A stretch of 64,000 nt of DNA, taken from positions 53,390 to 117,389 of the forward strand of contig JAMCQL010000066.1 of the NCBI GenBank assembly GCA_023381615.1. The letters run 5' to 3'. Position numbers and translations under genes: made by a program. Below the pieces are notes generated by a model. It did not search any database and was not told the origin of the DNA. It was given only the letters and a program-made list of their open reading frames with translations. The stretch comes from Bacteroidota bacterium. Lineage in GTDB: Bacteria > Bacteroidota > Ignavibacteria > Kryptoniales > JAKASW01. Numbering within the stretch: position 1 is the first letter of the stretch; each line of letters begins with the position of its first letter. Below are positions 34,502 to 43,538 of this stretch, one piece after another.

Positions 34502-35908
34502 TTAAATATGTATTGCATGTCCAAGCGCATCTTCGGCAGCTTCCATGACCGCTTCGCTCAATGTCGGATGCGCGTGAACCGTTCTGGAAATTTCGTTTGC
34601 CGTAGTTTCAAGTTTCTTTGCGACGCCCAATTCGGCAATCATCTCTGTCGCGCCGTGCCCGAGAATATGAACGCCGAGAAGTTCACCGTATTTTGCGTCA
34701 AAAATCAGTTTCACGAAGCCTACAGATTCATTTGTGGCAATTGCCTTTCCATTAGCTGTGAACGGAAACCGCCCTATCTTAGTTTCATAACCAAGTTCCT
34801 TCGCCTTGGCTTCCGTAAGCCCTATGCTGGCTACTTGCGGCTGGCAGTAAGTGCAGCCCGGAATGCTGTTGTAATCAAGCGCTTCCGTTTCAACACCGGC
34901 AATTCCCTCCACACACCTGATGCCTTCCGCAGATGCCACGTGCGCGAGCCACGGCGCGCCTATGACATCGCCAATCGCATAAACTCCGTTTACGTTTGTC
35001 TTGTAATTTGTGTTATCAACCTTTATCCACGACTTCTCAACCTGAACTCCAAAGGATTCGAGCCCAAGGTTATCCGAGTTTCCTTGAATACCGATTGCGA
35101 CAAGCGCTACATCAGCTTTGAGTTCCTGCGCACCTTTTTTATTGGAAATCTTCACAGACGCGCCACTGCCGGCCGCAGCCGCCGATTCCACCTTCGTCTC
35201 GGTCAGAACTTCGATTCCCTGCTTTTTGAATTCCCTTTCGAGCTGTGCGGTAACTTCAGCGTCTTCAACAGGGAGAATGTTCGGCATCATCTCGATCAAA
35301 GTCACCTTCGTTCCAAAGGCGTTATAGAAGTAGGCGAACTCCGCACCGATCGCACCGGCCCCGATGATTATCATATCCTTCGGGATTGCTTCGAGAGTCA
35401 TTGCTTCGCTGCTCGTGATGACCTTCTTCCTGTCGATTTTTATTCCCGGCAATTCGCGCGGACGAGCGCCTGTTGAGATTATTATATTCTTTCCCTCAAC
35501 CTGCACAACTTCTTTCCCATAATTATCAACGACTGAAAGTTTATTAGGACCGATGAATTTTCCCGTTCCGCTTATCTTCTCTATTTTATTCTTTTTAAAG
35601 AGGTATTCCACTCCTCGAGAAAGCCTGTCCGCCGCGTCACGGCTTCGCTTGATAACTTTCTTGAAATCGACTTTCAAATTGTCGTAGCTGATTCCATATT
35701 CTTTGGATTCTTTAAATTCCCACATCACTTCTGCACTTTTGAGAAGCGCTTTTGACGGAATACAGCCCCAGTTGAGACAGATTCCACCGAGCTTGTCGCG
35801 CTCGACGCAAGCGACTTTCATTCCAAGTTGAGATGCCCTGATAGCGGCGACATAACCGCCAGGTCCGCCGCCAAGAACCACAAGATCAAATTTTTTCAAT
35901 TCAGCCAT
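34502..35908 (-). CDS. lpdA: Dihydrolipoyl dehydrogenase (E3)
   Basis: 468 residues. FAD-binding GGGPGGYVAAIRASQLG at the N-terminus, redox disulfide GGICLNWGCIPSKALL, NAD-binding GAGAIGAEFAYFYNAFGTKV, and the dimer-interface His-Glu pair in TVHAHPTLSEAVMEAAED. It reoxidises lipoamide for both complexes encoded downstream. It is the first gene of the minus-strand operon; a strong hairpin (35927-35957) stands between the upstream region and its ribosome site (GAGGAG). Confidence 0.95.
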   Translation of the reverse strand: MAELKKFDLVVLGGGPGGYVAAIRASQLGMKVACVERDKLGGICLNWGCIPSKALLKSAEVMWEFKESKEYGISYDNLKVDFKKVIKRSRDAADRLSRGVEYLFKKNKIEKISGTGKFIGPNKLSVVDNYGKEVVQVEGKNIIISTGARPRELPGIKIDRKKVITSSEAMTLEAIPKDMIIIGAGAIGAEFAYFYNAFGTKVTLIEMMPNILPVEDAEVTAQLEREFKKQGIEVLTETKVESAAAAGSGASVKISNKKGAQELKADVALVAIGIQGNSDNLGLESFGVQVEKSWIKVDNTNYKTNVNGVYAIGDVIGAPWLAHVASAEGIRCVEGIAGVETEALDYNSIPGCTYCQPQVASIGLTEAKAKELGYETKIGRFPFTANGKAIATNESVGFVKLIFDAKYGELLGVHILGHGATEMIAELGVAKKLETTANEISRTVHAHPTLSEAVMEAAEDALGHAIHI

Positions 35909-35926
35909 TACTTCTCCTCAAAAATT

Positions 35927-35957
35927 AAGGACAGTCCACCACACGCGGACTGTCCTT
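35927..35957 (-). promoter_or_regulatory. Leader hairpin before the dehydrogenase/lipoate operon
   Basis: Perfect 11-bp stem AAGGACAGTCC/GGACTGTCCTT with a 9-nt loop, 19 nt upstream of the lpd ATG. On the minus strand it is followed by AATTTTTGAGGAG, i.e. a short U-run merging with the ribosome site. It could be a leaky terminator (attenuator), a processing site or an mRNA stabiliser. On the plus strand the U-run is weaker. Confidence 0.55.
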
Positions 35958-35960
35958 ATT

Positions 35961-36197
35961 CAGATTATCTAAACCTTAGTTTTTTGCAGAGTTTTTCTAT
36001 TTTAAAAACCCATTTAGTAGACATTCACTATGACTGCTTTAAAATATAAGCGAAATTTGCCATTTAAATCAAACGCGCTTCACTCGTCTTTGCACACATC
36101 TATCTCAACAAAATTTTGGTAAAATAAATTGCATGAAAGAACTAAACGCAAAAATTCTCTTGTTCAAACTTGAGAAACAGGACATTGAGAGGACAAA
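35961..36197. other. AT-rich intergenic region, presumed operon promoter
   Basis: No gene seen. It must hold the promoter of the lpd-pdhC operon (minus strand), but I could not pick a confident -35/-10 pair. Confidence 0.3.
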
Positions 36198-36362
36198 ATG
36201 GAAATAGGTATCATCGGTTCTCCAAATTCAAATTACAGGCTTTTCTTCTCCAGACTAAAACAGCTCGAAGAAGAATCAACGCTCGAAAGAGGTGCAAGAT
36301 TTCTGAATTGGAGAAAGTTGTACATGTCCTGCGGGACACCACGACGGATGAAAACGCCGTAG
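36198..36362 (+). pseudogene. Possible remnant of a YchF/Obg-like GTPase gene
   Basis: ATG 36198 has a good ribosome site (GAGAGGA) and encodes MEIGIIGSPNS, which looks like the first strand of YchF/Obg-type GTPases (MEIGIIGLPNSGK) with the P-loop Gly-Lys lost. In the neighbouring frame (36311-36362) KVVHVLRDTTTDENAV resembles the later YchF segment around HVVRxFEDxN. The spacing implies an internal deletion plus frameshift. The frame from ATG is 54 codons and stops at TAG 36360-36362. This is weak evidence; it could be a coincidental small ORF. Confidence 0.3.
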
Positions 36363-36426
36363 GTGACCGTCACTTTTATGTCATACTGTCAGTGTATTGC
36401 AATATTGACACAAGTGACGGTCACCT
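36361..36426. repeat. Perfect 15-bp inverted repeat
   Basis: AGGTGACCGTCACTT (36361-36375) and its exact reverse complement AAGTGACGGTCACCT (36412-36426), 36 bp apart. Each arm is itself nearly palindromic around GTGAC/GTCAC. It starts where the GTPase-like remnant ends. Confidence 0.8.
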
Positions 36427-36476
36427 TCACAATGGGGTTTTCAAGGGAGAAAGAATAAATTGGTGTTTGAACAGCT

Positions 36477-36851
36477 TTGTCGAAAACCTTAAAGCTAAAA
36501 AATAGATTTAAGACAAAACGTGTTTACGAACCTGCGTCGGAAGAAGATAGCTTCCGCGTTTTCGTGGAACGCCTCTGGCCGCGCGGAATCTCGAAGGAAA
36601 AAGCAAAGATTGATCTCTGGTTGAAAGATATCGCTCCGAGCACTGAACTCAGAAAGTGGTTCAACCACGATCCTGCAAAATGGAATGAGTTCAAGAAACG
36701 ATACCATGACGAAATTGGATCGAAAAAGGATTTGGTGGAAGTAATTCTGGAAAAGCTGTCAAAAGGAACCGTGACACTCCTTTATGCGTCACGGGAGGAA
36801 AGATATAATGCCGCGACTGCCTTGCTTGATTATCTTAAAGGTAAGAAGTAG
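36477..36851 (+). CDS. DUF488 family protein (YeaO-like)
   Basis: 124 residues. The DUF488 signature is clear: FRVFVERLWPRGISKEKAKI, then LWLKDIAPSTELRKWFNHDP and KGTVTLLYASREERYNAATA. The family is widespread and small, with conserved Arg, Trp and Asp residues, and without a firmly known function. The only start codon in a suitable place is TTG 36477, without a strong ribosome site; no ATG occurs before the conserved part. It is followed 12 bp later by the convergent histidine kinase gene. Confidence 0.82.
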   Translation: MSKTLKLKNRFKTKRVYEPASEEDSFRVFVERLWPRGISKEKAKIDLWLKDIAPSTELRKWFNHDPAKWNEFKKRYHDEIGSKKDLVEVILEKLSKGTVTLLYASREERYNAATALLDYLKGKK

Positions 36852-36863
36852 ACCCGGTCGGCT

Positions 36864-38075
36864 TCAGTTTTCGCAATCAACGAGGCGGAGCTTTATCCTG
36901 AACGTCGACCCCTTGCCGGGCTTGCTGTCTTTGAGAAATATTTTACCGTCGTGGTATGATTCCACAATACGTTTAGCCAAACTTAAACCCAAACCCCAAC
37001 CACGTTTCTTGGTTGAATATCCCGGCCTGAAAATATCCCGCCGGAATTTCATGTCGATTCCTTTTCCCGTGTCGGATACATCGATTGCAACATACCGATC
37101 TTCTTTGGAAATGTTGATCGTAATTTTACCCTCTTTATCTTCCATCGCGTCGAGCGCGTTCTTGATTAGATTTTCGAGAACCCACTCGAAAAGTTCAGAA
37201 TTGAATTTTGCGCAAAGCGCTTTATCGCCTGTCAGTATCAATGAAACTTTTTTGCCGGTCTGTGGAATTCGTTTATTGAAATAGAGGAAAACGTTTTCCA
37301 CTACATCTGAAACACGGACATTCCTCAGCTCGGGCAAAGATCCAATTTTTGAAAATCGCATCGTCACTTTGTTCAGCCGGCTGAGATCTTGTTCCATATC
37401 GGTGATTATCTCCGTCCTCTTTTCTTCATCCACGTCGGATTTCAGCAGCTCAATCCAACCCATCAAACTTGAAAGCGGAGTTCCCAGCTGGTGCGCGGTT
37501 TCCCTCGACATTCCAACCCAGATATTCGATTGCTCACTTCTCTTGATATAACTGAAAGCGACATATCCGATCAGAATAAATAGTCCGGCGATCGCAAATT
37601 CCACATAAGGCACATAACGAAGTTGCGTGACGAGATCGGATTCCCCATAGTGAACATAATTAAGAACGATATTGCCGAGCTTGACTTTGATCGGCGGATA
37701 TTGCGCATCCATTTTCTTAATCAGCTTGACCAAATAGTCGTGCTGCTGCTGAACCGACAGCGTGGTATCCAGAGGGACATTCCTGATACTTCGTTCATAT
37801 GGCTGAAAAGGCACATTATTACTGTCCGTAAGAATCATCGGAAAGTCTATTGAACTCAAAACGTCGTCGAAGATGAAACTGTAATCTTGAGATGACGATT
37901 GGTCGCTCGCCAAGTACTGAAGCGACCTCGCATAAAGGTGGACAGTTTTCCCCTCGCGTTCTATCAGGCGGTGGACAATTTCCTGAGTGTACAGAAGCGT
38001 CCCTGCGGCAATCAAAACCGCAAATGCTACGAGTCCAACTTTAATGTTGACCGATGACGGATTTGATGCTGACAT
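36864..38075 (-). CDS. Membrane sensor histidine kinase, orphan
   Basis: 403 residues. Two membrane helices, about 11-30 and 160-181, enclose an extracytoplasmic sensor region of about 125 residues with no named domain. Then come the dimerisation/phosphoacceptor helix with His in SRETAHQLGTPLSSLMGW and a HATPase domain: N-box NLIKNALDAMED, G1 DTGKGID, G2 GWGLGLSLAKRIVESYH. No response regulator is adjacent, so its partner is elsewhere. The HQLGTPLS form of the H-box is typical of Bacteroidota/Chlorobiota orphan kinases. Confidence 0.88.
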   Translation of the reverse strand: MSASNPSSVNIKVGLVAFAVLIAAGTLLYTQEIVHRLIEREGKTVHLYARSLQYLASDQSSSQDYSFIFDDVLSSIDFPMILTDSNNVPFQPYERSIRNVPLDTTLSVQQQHDYLVKLIKKMDAQYPPIKVKLGNIVLNYVHYGESDLVTQLRYVPYVEFAIAGLFILIGYVAFSYIKRSEQSNIWVGMSRETAHQLGTPLSSLMGWIELLKSDVDEEKRTEIITDMEQDLSRLNKVTMRFSKIGSLPELRNVRVSDVVENVFLYFNKRIPQTGKKVSLILTGDKALCAKFNSELFEWVLENLIKNALDAMEDKEGKITINISKEDRYVAIDVSDTGKGIDMKFRRDIFRPGYSTKKRGWGLGLSLAKRIVESYHDGKIFLKDSKPGKGSTFRIKLRLVDCEN

Positions 38076-38173
38076 TGTCTGGAATAATAATTCCGACAGA
38101 TGCCACTTTCAAGACAAATTGAGTTGGGACTTCTCATTGAAATCCCGACGCGGCATTGAGTATCCTCGGGAAC

Positions 38174-38551
38174 TCAGTTGTGCGAGTGATCGTGATGGTC
38201 GTGATGATGCATTCCGTGCTGCATCGTCGGGCCTTGCGCAATCGGAAGCTGGTCATTCGACGCCAACTCGATCGCCTGTCGCACTTTTATCGCCGGAGAG
38301 ATATAAACAGTCACCTTGTGCTTCTCAGCAATGAGATAGGCGTTCGGCCCAATATTTCCGCAGATCATCTTTTGGACTCCGCCTTTCGCTGAATCTCTGA
38401 TCACCAAATGCGGATCAACATTTTCCCCGTTGGTAATTGTCTCAAACAAATCTTTATCGGTGTCATAAATTATGAAGTACGGCGCTCTGCCAAAATGTGA
38501 GCTGACGTTGTCTTCAAGTGTTGTGTCTTCTGCTGCAACCAGGTATTTCAT
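38174..38551 (-). CDS. NifX/NifB-type Fe-Mo cofactor-binding-like protein with His tail
   Basis: 125 residues: the dinitrogenase iron-molybdenum cofactor biosynthesis fold (YLVAAEDTTLEDNVSSHFGR, ICGNIGPNAYLIAEKHKVTV) ending in a His-rich tail (MHHHDHHDHSHN) suited to metal binding. GAGGA lies just before the ATG. No nitrogenase genes are present, and such small stand-alone members occur widely in organisms without nitrogen fixation. A metal-cluster or metal storage role is inferred. Confidence 0.82.
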   Translation of the reverse strand: MKYLVAAEDTTLEDNVSSHFGRAPYFIIYDTDKDLFETITNGENVDPHLVIRDSAKGGVQKMICGNIGPNAYLIAEKHKVTVYISPAIKVRQAIELASNDQLPIAQGPTMQHGMHHHDHHDHSHN

Positions 38552-38720
38552 TTTGTCCTCATCGTTTCGTTAAATGTTGTGATTTGTGTAAATCGAATTT
38601 AGAATTTACTCATCAAATATGATGCAATAAGAAATACTTGGTTGCACTCGAATTCTAGATTACTTGATTACCTGCTGCCAAGCTATTAATTTGAAGTAAA
38701 TTAGCAACTTATAAGTGCCT

Positions 38721-39743
38721 ATGAGACGAGAGCTTACTCAGAGAGAAAAAGAAGTTTTAAGAGAAGTCATTCATGATTTTATCCTCACCGCCAATCCGGT
38801 GGCGTCGAAGTTTATTGCCCAAAAGCAAGATGTAAATCTGAGCCCCGCGACAATCAGGAATGTCATGGCACAGCTGGAGGAGTTCGGCTATCTCAATCAT
38901 CCGCACACTTCTGCCGGAAGAGTTCCGACCGACAAGGGCTACAGGTTCTATCTCGACTCGCTCATCTCATTCGATGCACTGCAGGAAAATGAACGCGACC
39001 AGATCGCATTCGGTTTAAACGCGTCACTCGATTCAAGCGAACTCTTGAGCGAGGCATCCAAACTGCTCGGAAAAGTTTCCAAGCAATTGAGTCTCGTCTC
39101 CGCCCCGTACATCGGCGACGCAATTCTCACAAAAATAGAATTGATGTCTTTGAATTCATCAAAGGTCTTAGTTGTAATTTCCCTCGAGACCGGATTGATA
39201 AAGACGATTGTACTGGAAGTCGAATCTGAAGTCAGCCCCCATAGATTGAAGAACGTCAATTCCCTTCTTAACGAACGGCTCGCTGGATTGAAGCTGTCCG
39301 AAATCCGCGAGACAATTGTTGAAAGAGTCGGCGATTACGCTGACGAGGAAGTTATCAGCCGGTTTACGAGCATGAGCGAAAGAATTTTCGCGGCGATGCC
39401 GGAGACAGATAAAGTTCATATCGGAATGCCGCAAGGAATACTCTCTCACCCCGAATTTGAACTGCCCGAAAATCTCAAGGGAATACTCGAGATCGTCGGC
39501 GATGAGAATGTCATCCTGCACATTCTCGAAAAAAGTGACGCGAATGAACCCGTTACCGTAAAAGTTGGAGCCGAAAACTCCGACGAGAAACTGAAAGACT
39601 ACAGCCTTATCACTGCGCGCTATGAAGTGGGCGGAGTTAAAGGGACAGTGGGAATCGTCGGGCCGCGGCGGATGCAATACTCGAGGCTTATACCTCTTGT
39701 TGATTTTGTAGCCAAAGTTATTTCAAACAAGCTGAACTCGTGA
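38721..39743 (+). CDS. hrcA: Heat-inducible transcription repressor HrcA
   Basis: About 340 residues from ATG 38721 (GTG 38715 also in frame). N-terminal winged helix (REKEVLREVIHDFILTANPV, LSPATIRNVMAQLEEFGYLN, HPHTSAGRVPTDKGYRFYLD) and the C-terminal dimerisation/GAF-like part. HrcA represses chaperone operons by binding the CIRCE inverted repeat. No proper CIRCE element (TTAGCACTC-N9-GAGTGCTAA) is visible upstream; only a poor partial at about 38700-38722. First gene of hrcA-grpE-dnaJ. Confidence 0.93.
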   Translation: MRRELTQREKEVLREVIHDFILTANPVASKFIAQKQDVNLSPATIRNVMAQLEEFGYLNHPHTSAGRVPTDKGYRFYLDSLISFDALQENERDQIAFGLNASLDSSELLSEASKLLGKVSKQLSLVSAPYIGDAILTKIELMSLNSSKVLVVISLETGLIKTIVLEVESEVSPHRLKNVNSLLNERLAGLKLSEIRETIVERVGDYADEEVISRFTSMSERIFAAMPETDKVHIGMPQGILSHPEFELPENLKGILEIVGDENVILHILEKSDANEPVTVKVGAENSDEKLKDYSLITARYEVGGVKGTVGIVGPRRMQYSRLIPLVDFVAKVISNKLNS

Positions 39744-39752
39744 GATTGTTTT

Positions 39753-40397
39753 ATGTCTGACGCACAACCCGACGAGAAAAATTCAAACAAGGAAGAACCA
39801 ACTGAGATGAACGAAAAGAAAGAAAAGAATCAACAGACTAACGACGTGGAAAAGGAAATTTCTGAGACTACTGCCGCAGAAAACGAATTCGAAAACGACT
39901 TTGAGAAACTCCAGAAGCAATTAACCGAATCGGAAACGCTTTTGGGTTCATATAAAGACCAACTATTGAGACTCGCGGCTGAATTCGAAAACTTTAGAAA
40001 GCGAGTCGAGGTAGACAAAGCAGACTTTGTGAAATTTTCGAACGAAAAAATTATCAAAGAGCTTCTCCCCATCCTTGACGATTTCGGAAGAGCTCTCACA
40101 ACCGGAAAGACCAATCTGGACTTTGAATCGTTTTACAAAGGAGTCGAGCTTATATACCAAAAGTTTTATAAAATTTTGGAAGACAAAGGACTTAAGCCAA
40201 TTGATTCCGTCGGCAAAGAGTTCGACGTAATGTATCATGATGTGCTGATGCAAATCCAGCGTCCCGACGTCAAACCCCACACAATTGTTGAGGAGGTCGA
40301 GCGTGGATACACTCTGCATGGAAAAGTGATAAAGCATGCAAAGGTAATTGTGGCTGCGGAAAGTCAAAACGGATCCGACCCCGAGCAGAAAAACTGA
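39753..40397 (+). CDS. grpE: Nucleotide exchange factor GrpE
   Basis: 214 residues. The first about 60 are acidic, Lys/Glu/Asn-rich and probably disordered; then the GrpE coiled coil and beta domain with RLAAEFENFRKRVEVDKADF, ILDDFGRAL and EVERGYTLHGKVIKHAKVIV. It releases ADP from DnaK. It lies 9 bp after hrcA and 18 bp before dnaJ; dnaK itself is not in this operon. Confidence 0.95.
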   Translation: MSDAQPDEKNSNKEEPTEMNEKKEKNQQTNDVEKEISETTAAENEFENDFEKLQKQLTESETLLGSYKDQLLRLAAEFENFRKRVEVDKADFVKFSNEKIIKELLPILDDFGRALTTGKTNLDFESFYKGVELIYQKFYKILEDKGLKPIDSVGKEFDVMYHDVLMQIQRPDVKPHTIVEEVERGYTLHGKVIKHAKVIVAAESQNGSDPEQKN

Positions 40398-40415
40398 TTT
40401 AGTCGAAGGAATAAA

Positions 40416-41561
40416 ATGGCAAAAAGAGATTACTACGAAATCTTAGGCGTACAAAAGAATGCTTCTATCGACGATGTAAAGAAAGCGTATCGCAAACTTG
40501 CGATGCAGTTTCATCCCGACCGCAACCCCGGCAACAAGCAAGCGGAAGAGAAATTTAAGGATGCCACCGAGGCGTACGAGGTCTTGAGCGATCAAGATAA
40601 GCGTTCCCGCTACGACAGGTTTGGACACGAAGGCGTGCGGCAGGGCGCCGATTTCCACGATTGGACGAACACGAATGCGAACGACATCTTCAGCGTGTTC
40701 AACGACATATTCGGCGGCGGATTCGGCGGATCCATATTCGACGACATCCTTGCCGGCGGAACGCGCGCGCGCTCACGAGGCGGCTCATCTGCCGGAGAGC
40801 GCGGAAGCGATCTGAAGATTTCAGTCAAACTCACGCTCGAGGAAATTGCTTCCGGCGTGGAGAAAAAAATAAAAATTAAACGCCAGGAAAAATGCCCGAC
40901 CTGCAGCGGCAGCGGGGCGAAAGCCGGTTCAGGATTAAGCACTTGCCCGACTTGCGGCGGCAGCGGCGAGATACGAAAAGCCGCGCGGACAATGTTCGGC
41001 CAATTCGTCAACATCGTTCAGTGTTCGACTTGCGGCGGCATGGGTAAAATCATAAAAGAACCCTGCCCCACGTGCAGCGGAGCGGGACGAGTCAACGGCG
41101 AAGCCACAGTCAAAGTGAAAATTCCGCCGGGAGTGAGCGAAGGAAATTACCTCACGCTCCGCGGCGAGGGAAACACCGGCAGGCGCGGTGGACCAAGCGG
41201 GGACCTGATCGTCCTGATCGAAGAAGCTCCTCATCAACATTTCAAACGCGATGGCGACGATGTCATCTACGAACTTGACTTAAGTTTTCCCGAAGCTGCG
41301 CTCGGAAGCGAGGTTGAAGTGCCAACCCTGATAGGAAGAGCCAAATTGAAAATTGAACCCGGTGTACAATCGGGAAAGATCTTGCGAATGAGAGAAAAGG
41401 GGCTGCCGCGCTTGAACAGCTACGGCCGGGGAGATGAACTTGTAACAATAAATATTTACACACCGACAAAATTGAGCCAGCATGAAAAGGATTTGCTGAA
41501 GGAACTCGGTAATTCTGCAAGTATTAAACCGCCTTCTAGAAACGGAAGCAGTTCCAATTAA
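40416..41561 (+). CDS. dnaJ: Chaperone DnaJ (type I)
   Basis: 381 residues, full type I layout: J-domain with HPD in [13 protein letters not shown], a Gly/Phe-rich linker, four CxxCxGxG-type zinc repeats ([50 protein letters not shown]) and the C-terminal substrate domains. AAGGA precedes the ATG. It delivers clients to DnaK and stimulates its ATPase. Confidence 0.96.
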   Translation: MAKRDYYEILGVQKNASIDDVKKAYRKLAMQFHPDRNPGNKQAEEKFKDATEAYEVLSDQDKRSRYDRFGHEGVRQGADFHDWTNTNANDIFSVFNDIFGGGFGGSIFDDILAGGTRARSRGGSSAGERGSDLKISVKLTLEEIASGVEKKIKIKRQEKCPTCSGSGAKAGSGLSTCPTCGGSGEIRKAARTMFGQFVNIVQCSTCGGMGKIIKEPCPTCSGAGRVNGEATVKVKIPPGVSEGNYLTLRGEGNTGRRGGPSGDLIVLIEEAPHQHFKRDGDDVIYELDLSFPEAALGSEVEVPTLIGRAKLKIEPGVQSGKILRMREKGLPRLNSYGRGDELVTINIYTPTKLSQHEKDLLKELGNSASIKPPSRNGSSSN

Positions 41562-41657
41562 GAATCTTGCGCGCTTAACAAAAGACCCACTTGTGGCGAG
41601 TTGAATTTTGAGCTTTCATTCCTAATATTTCTTGAAATGGAAATTAAATAGAATAAA

Positions 41658-42122
41658 ATGCTGTCAAAAATAACTCGCAAAATTCAGGAGAAACTTGGGC
41701 TGACAAAGAGCGAAGCCGGCATTATTCTCTTTTTGAGCTTTGGCCTCATCGTCGGGGGCACTGCGAAAATCTTTCATCTCGACAAATCTACTGAGCGATA
41801 TAATTTTACCGAGTCGGATTCGTTTTTCTCCTCAGCCTCTTCGAAAATCGATTCCGTCATTGCGGCGGAAGAAGACACCTTAAAAAAAGCCGCGAAATCC
41901 GGCTCGAAGGTTAAGGCTTCGGTTACTTTTCCAATCGACCTCAACAAGGCAAGCATAGATGAACTTGTCGCGCTTCCCGGAGTTGGAAGAGCCACCGCGC
42001 AAAAAATTATCGACTACCGGACCGTAAACGGAAAGTTCAATTCCATTGATGAGCTGATGAAAGTAAAAGGAATCGGCAATAAAAAATTTGAAAAGATGAA
42101 ACCCTTCGTGAAAGTCGGGTGA
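41658..42122 (+). CDS. ComEA-like helix-hairpin-helix protein
   Basis: 154 residues: an N-terminal hydrophobic helix ([20 protein letters not shown]), a spacer, then a double helix-hairpin-helix domain ([20 protein letters not shown] ... [15 protein letters not shown]). ComEA-type proteins bind double-stranded DNA in the periplasm during natural transformation. It abuts the PilM-like gene downstream (next ATG directly after its stop), which fits a DNA-uptake or pilus connection, though neither is proof of competence. Confidence 0.85.
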   Translation: MLSKITRKIQEKLGLTKSEAGIILFLSFGLIVGGTAKIFHLDKSTERYNFTESDSFFSSASSKIDSVIAAEEDTLKKAAKSGSKVKASVTFPIDLNKASIDELVALPGVGRATAQKIIDYRTVNGKFNSIDELMKVKGIGNKKFEKMKPFVKVG

Positions 42123-42989
42123 ATGGAACAATACAGGATCGTTTTAGGAATTGAAATCGGCAGGGACTTCTTGCGCTCTGCCGAAGTGGAAAACCGCGAC
42201 GGCAAGTTTTTCCTTTCGAGAGTAGCTGAGCGGAAATTGGAGACATTGGAAGTTGAAGAACTCGTTCAGGTGCTTTCCCTTCTGATAAATGAAGAAACAA
42301 TCCTCAGCCGTATTGCATCCGTTGCGATCGATACCACTATCACCGAAAGAGACACTGTCGAAGTCGACGCGGATTTGCGCCCGGAAGAGATCTCAGGTTT
42401 CTTGAAAGCAGAAATAAGTTTTCACAACAACTTTTCCGAAAACGAATACCGACCCGCTTATGAAGTCGTCAAGACATCTCGAGAGGGATACAAAGAGATC
42501 TTTTATGCGGCCATCAACAAACCGTTGTTGAACTCCCTGAGAAATGCCTGCACTCGCTGTGGACTCGATCTGCAATTCATCGATTTGGACCATTCGTGTT
42601 CAGAGACAACGATAAACAAGCTTGAACAAAGTGTGAAAAACTACGTGCTCGTCACCGTCAAAAGTCATCAGGTCGAGGCAAGTTTCTGCAAGGACGGAGA
42701 GAGAAATGTTTACAAGTATATCAATTATTCCGGCGAGCCTTTTTACTTCGTGACAAAAATTGTTCAGGACTTGGAATCTGAGACGAACGAATATGCAGAG
42801 AAAATATTCGTAGCCGGAACAACCGCGGACGTTTTTCTGGTCGACCTGCTTCAAAAGAGCGTGGACAAAAGGTACGAACTTCTCGTTCCCACACAGAGCC
42901 TTCTTCTGTCTCCTGTCGCGTCAACGAACAACAAACTAAAAACGGTCCCCCACCATTTTTCTCCCGCAATAGGCGCCGCACTAAAATAA
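42123..42989 (+). CDS. PilM-like actin-fold protein
   Basis: 288 residues. It opens with VLGIEIGRDFLRSAEVENRD, comparable to the first phosphate-loop strand of PilM/FtsA actin-fold proteins, contains YVLVTVKSHQVEASFCKDGE (second strand pair) and ends with HHFSPAIGAALK, the usual PilM ending. The middle is poorly conserved. PilM forms a cytoplasmic ring with PilN in type IV pili and some competence systems; no pilN or pilO is adjacent. Its ATG follows the ComEA-like stop directly. The assignment is moderate. Confidence 0.6.
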   Translation: MEQYRIVLGIEIGRDFLRSAEVENRDGKFFLSRVAERKLETLEVEELVQVLSLLINEETILSRIASVAIDTTITERDTVEVDADLRPEEISGFLKAEISFHNNFSENEYRPAYEVVKTSREGYKEIFYAAINKPLLNSLRNACTRCGLDLQFIDLDHSCSETTINKLEQSVKNYVLVTVKSHQVEASFCKDGERNVYKYINYSGEPFYFVTKIVQDLESETNEYAEKIFVAGTTADVFLVDLLQKSVDKRYELLVPTQSLLLSPVASTNNKLKTVPHHFSPAIGAALK

Positions 42990-42992
42990 GAG

Positions 42993-43538
42993 ATGAGAAT
43001 AACCGGCGGAACGCTAAGAAGCAGAAAACTGCGGTCGATCGAATCAGCGAAGCTGAGGCCCGCCACCGACAGGCTTCGTGAGACGATGTTCAACATCCTT
43101 GCAAACATATTGGACCTGAAAGGCGCAGCGGCTCTCGATTTGTATGCCGGCACAGGAAGCGTTGGATTTGAAACTATCAGCAGAGGCGCTGAGAAAGTAG
43201 TCTTTGTGGAAGCCGACAAAAAGATAGCGGACATACTGAAAGAAAACTCTCGCGCGCTGGGCGTCGAAGAGAAGTGTGAAATCAGAGTGATGAAAGTGGA
43301 AAAATTCCTGAAGCTGTGCGATGAGAAGTTCGACATTGCCTACATCGATCCGCCTTACGCGGTAAACAGAACAACTGATAAAATCGTCGACGAGATCCTT
43401 TCCCGAAAAATTGTGAACGAATCGGGAATCATCTGCGTTGAACATTCGAAAGACTATTCACCGCCGCAATCACTTCTGTTACGACAGAAGGTTTTTGGCT
43501 CAACATTTTTATCTTTTATCAAGCCGGAGGAAAAATGA
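42993..43538 (+). CDS. rsmD: 16S rRNA (guanine-N2) methyltransferase RsmD
   Basis: 181 residues. RsmD features: N-terminal MRITGGTLRSRKLRSI and RPATDRLRETMFNIL, the SAM motif LDLYAGTGSVGFETISRGA, and the catalytic motif YIDPPYAV. It methylates G966 (E. coli numbering) of 16S rRNA. It overlaps coaD by ATGA, the common rsmD-coaD pair. Confidence 0.95.
   Translation: MRITGGTLRSRKLRSIESAKLRPATDRLRETMFNILANILDLKGAAALDLYAGTGSVGFETISRGAEKVVFVEADKKIADILKENSRALGVEEKCEIRVMKVEKFLKLCDEKFDIAYIDPPYAVNRTTDKIVDEILSRKIVNESGIICVEHSKDYSPPQSLLLRQKVFGSTFLSFIKPEEK

Noticed and set aside
34508..35476. 322-codon open frame on the plus strand
   Set aside because: It is exactly antisense to lpd, which has every catalytic motif; the plus-strand translation shows no family pattern.
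36170..36505. 111-codon plus-strand frame with TTG start
   Set aside because: It crosses the perfect inverted repeat and overlaps the DUF488 start, and there is no ribosome site. Only one short piece (VVHVLR...DEN) is family-like, and that is used for the GTPase remnant.
38600..38722. CIRCE operator before hrcA
   Set aside because: TTAGCA and GTGC occur but with wrong spacing and incomplete arms; it does not meet the TTAGCACTC-N9-GAGTGCTAA form.
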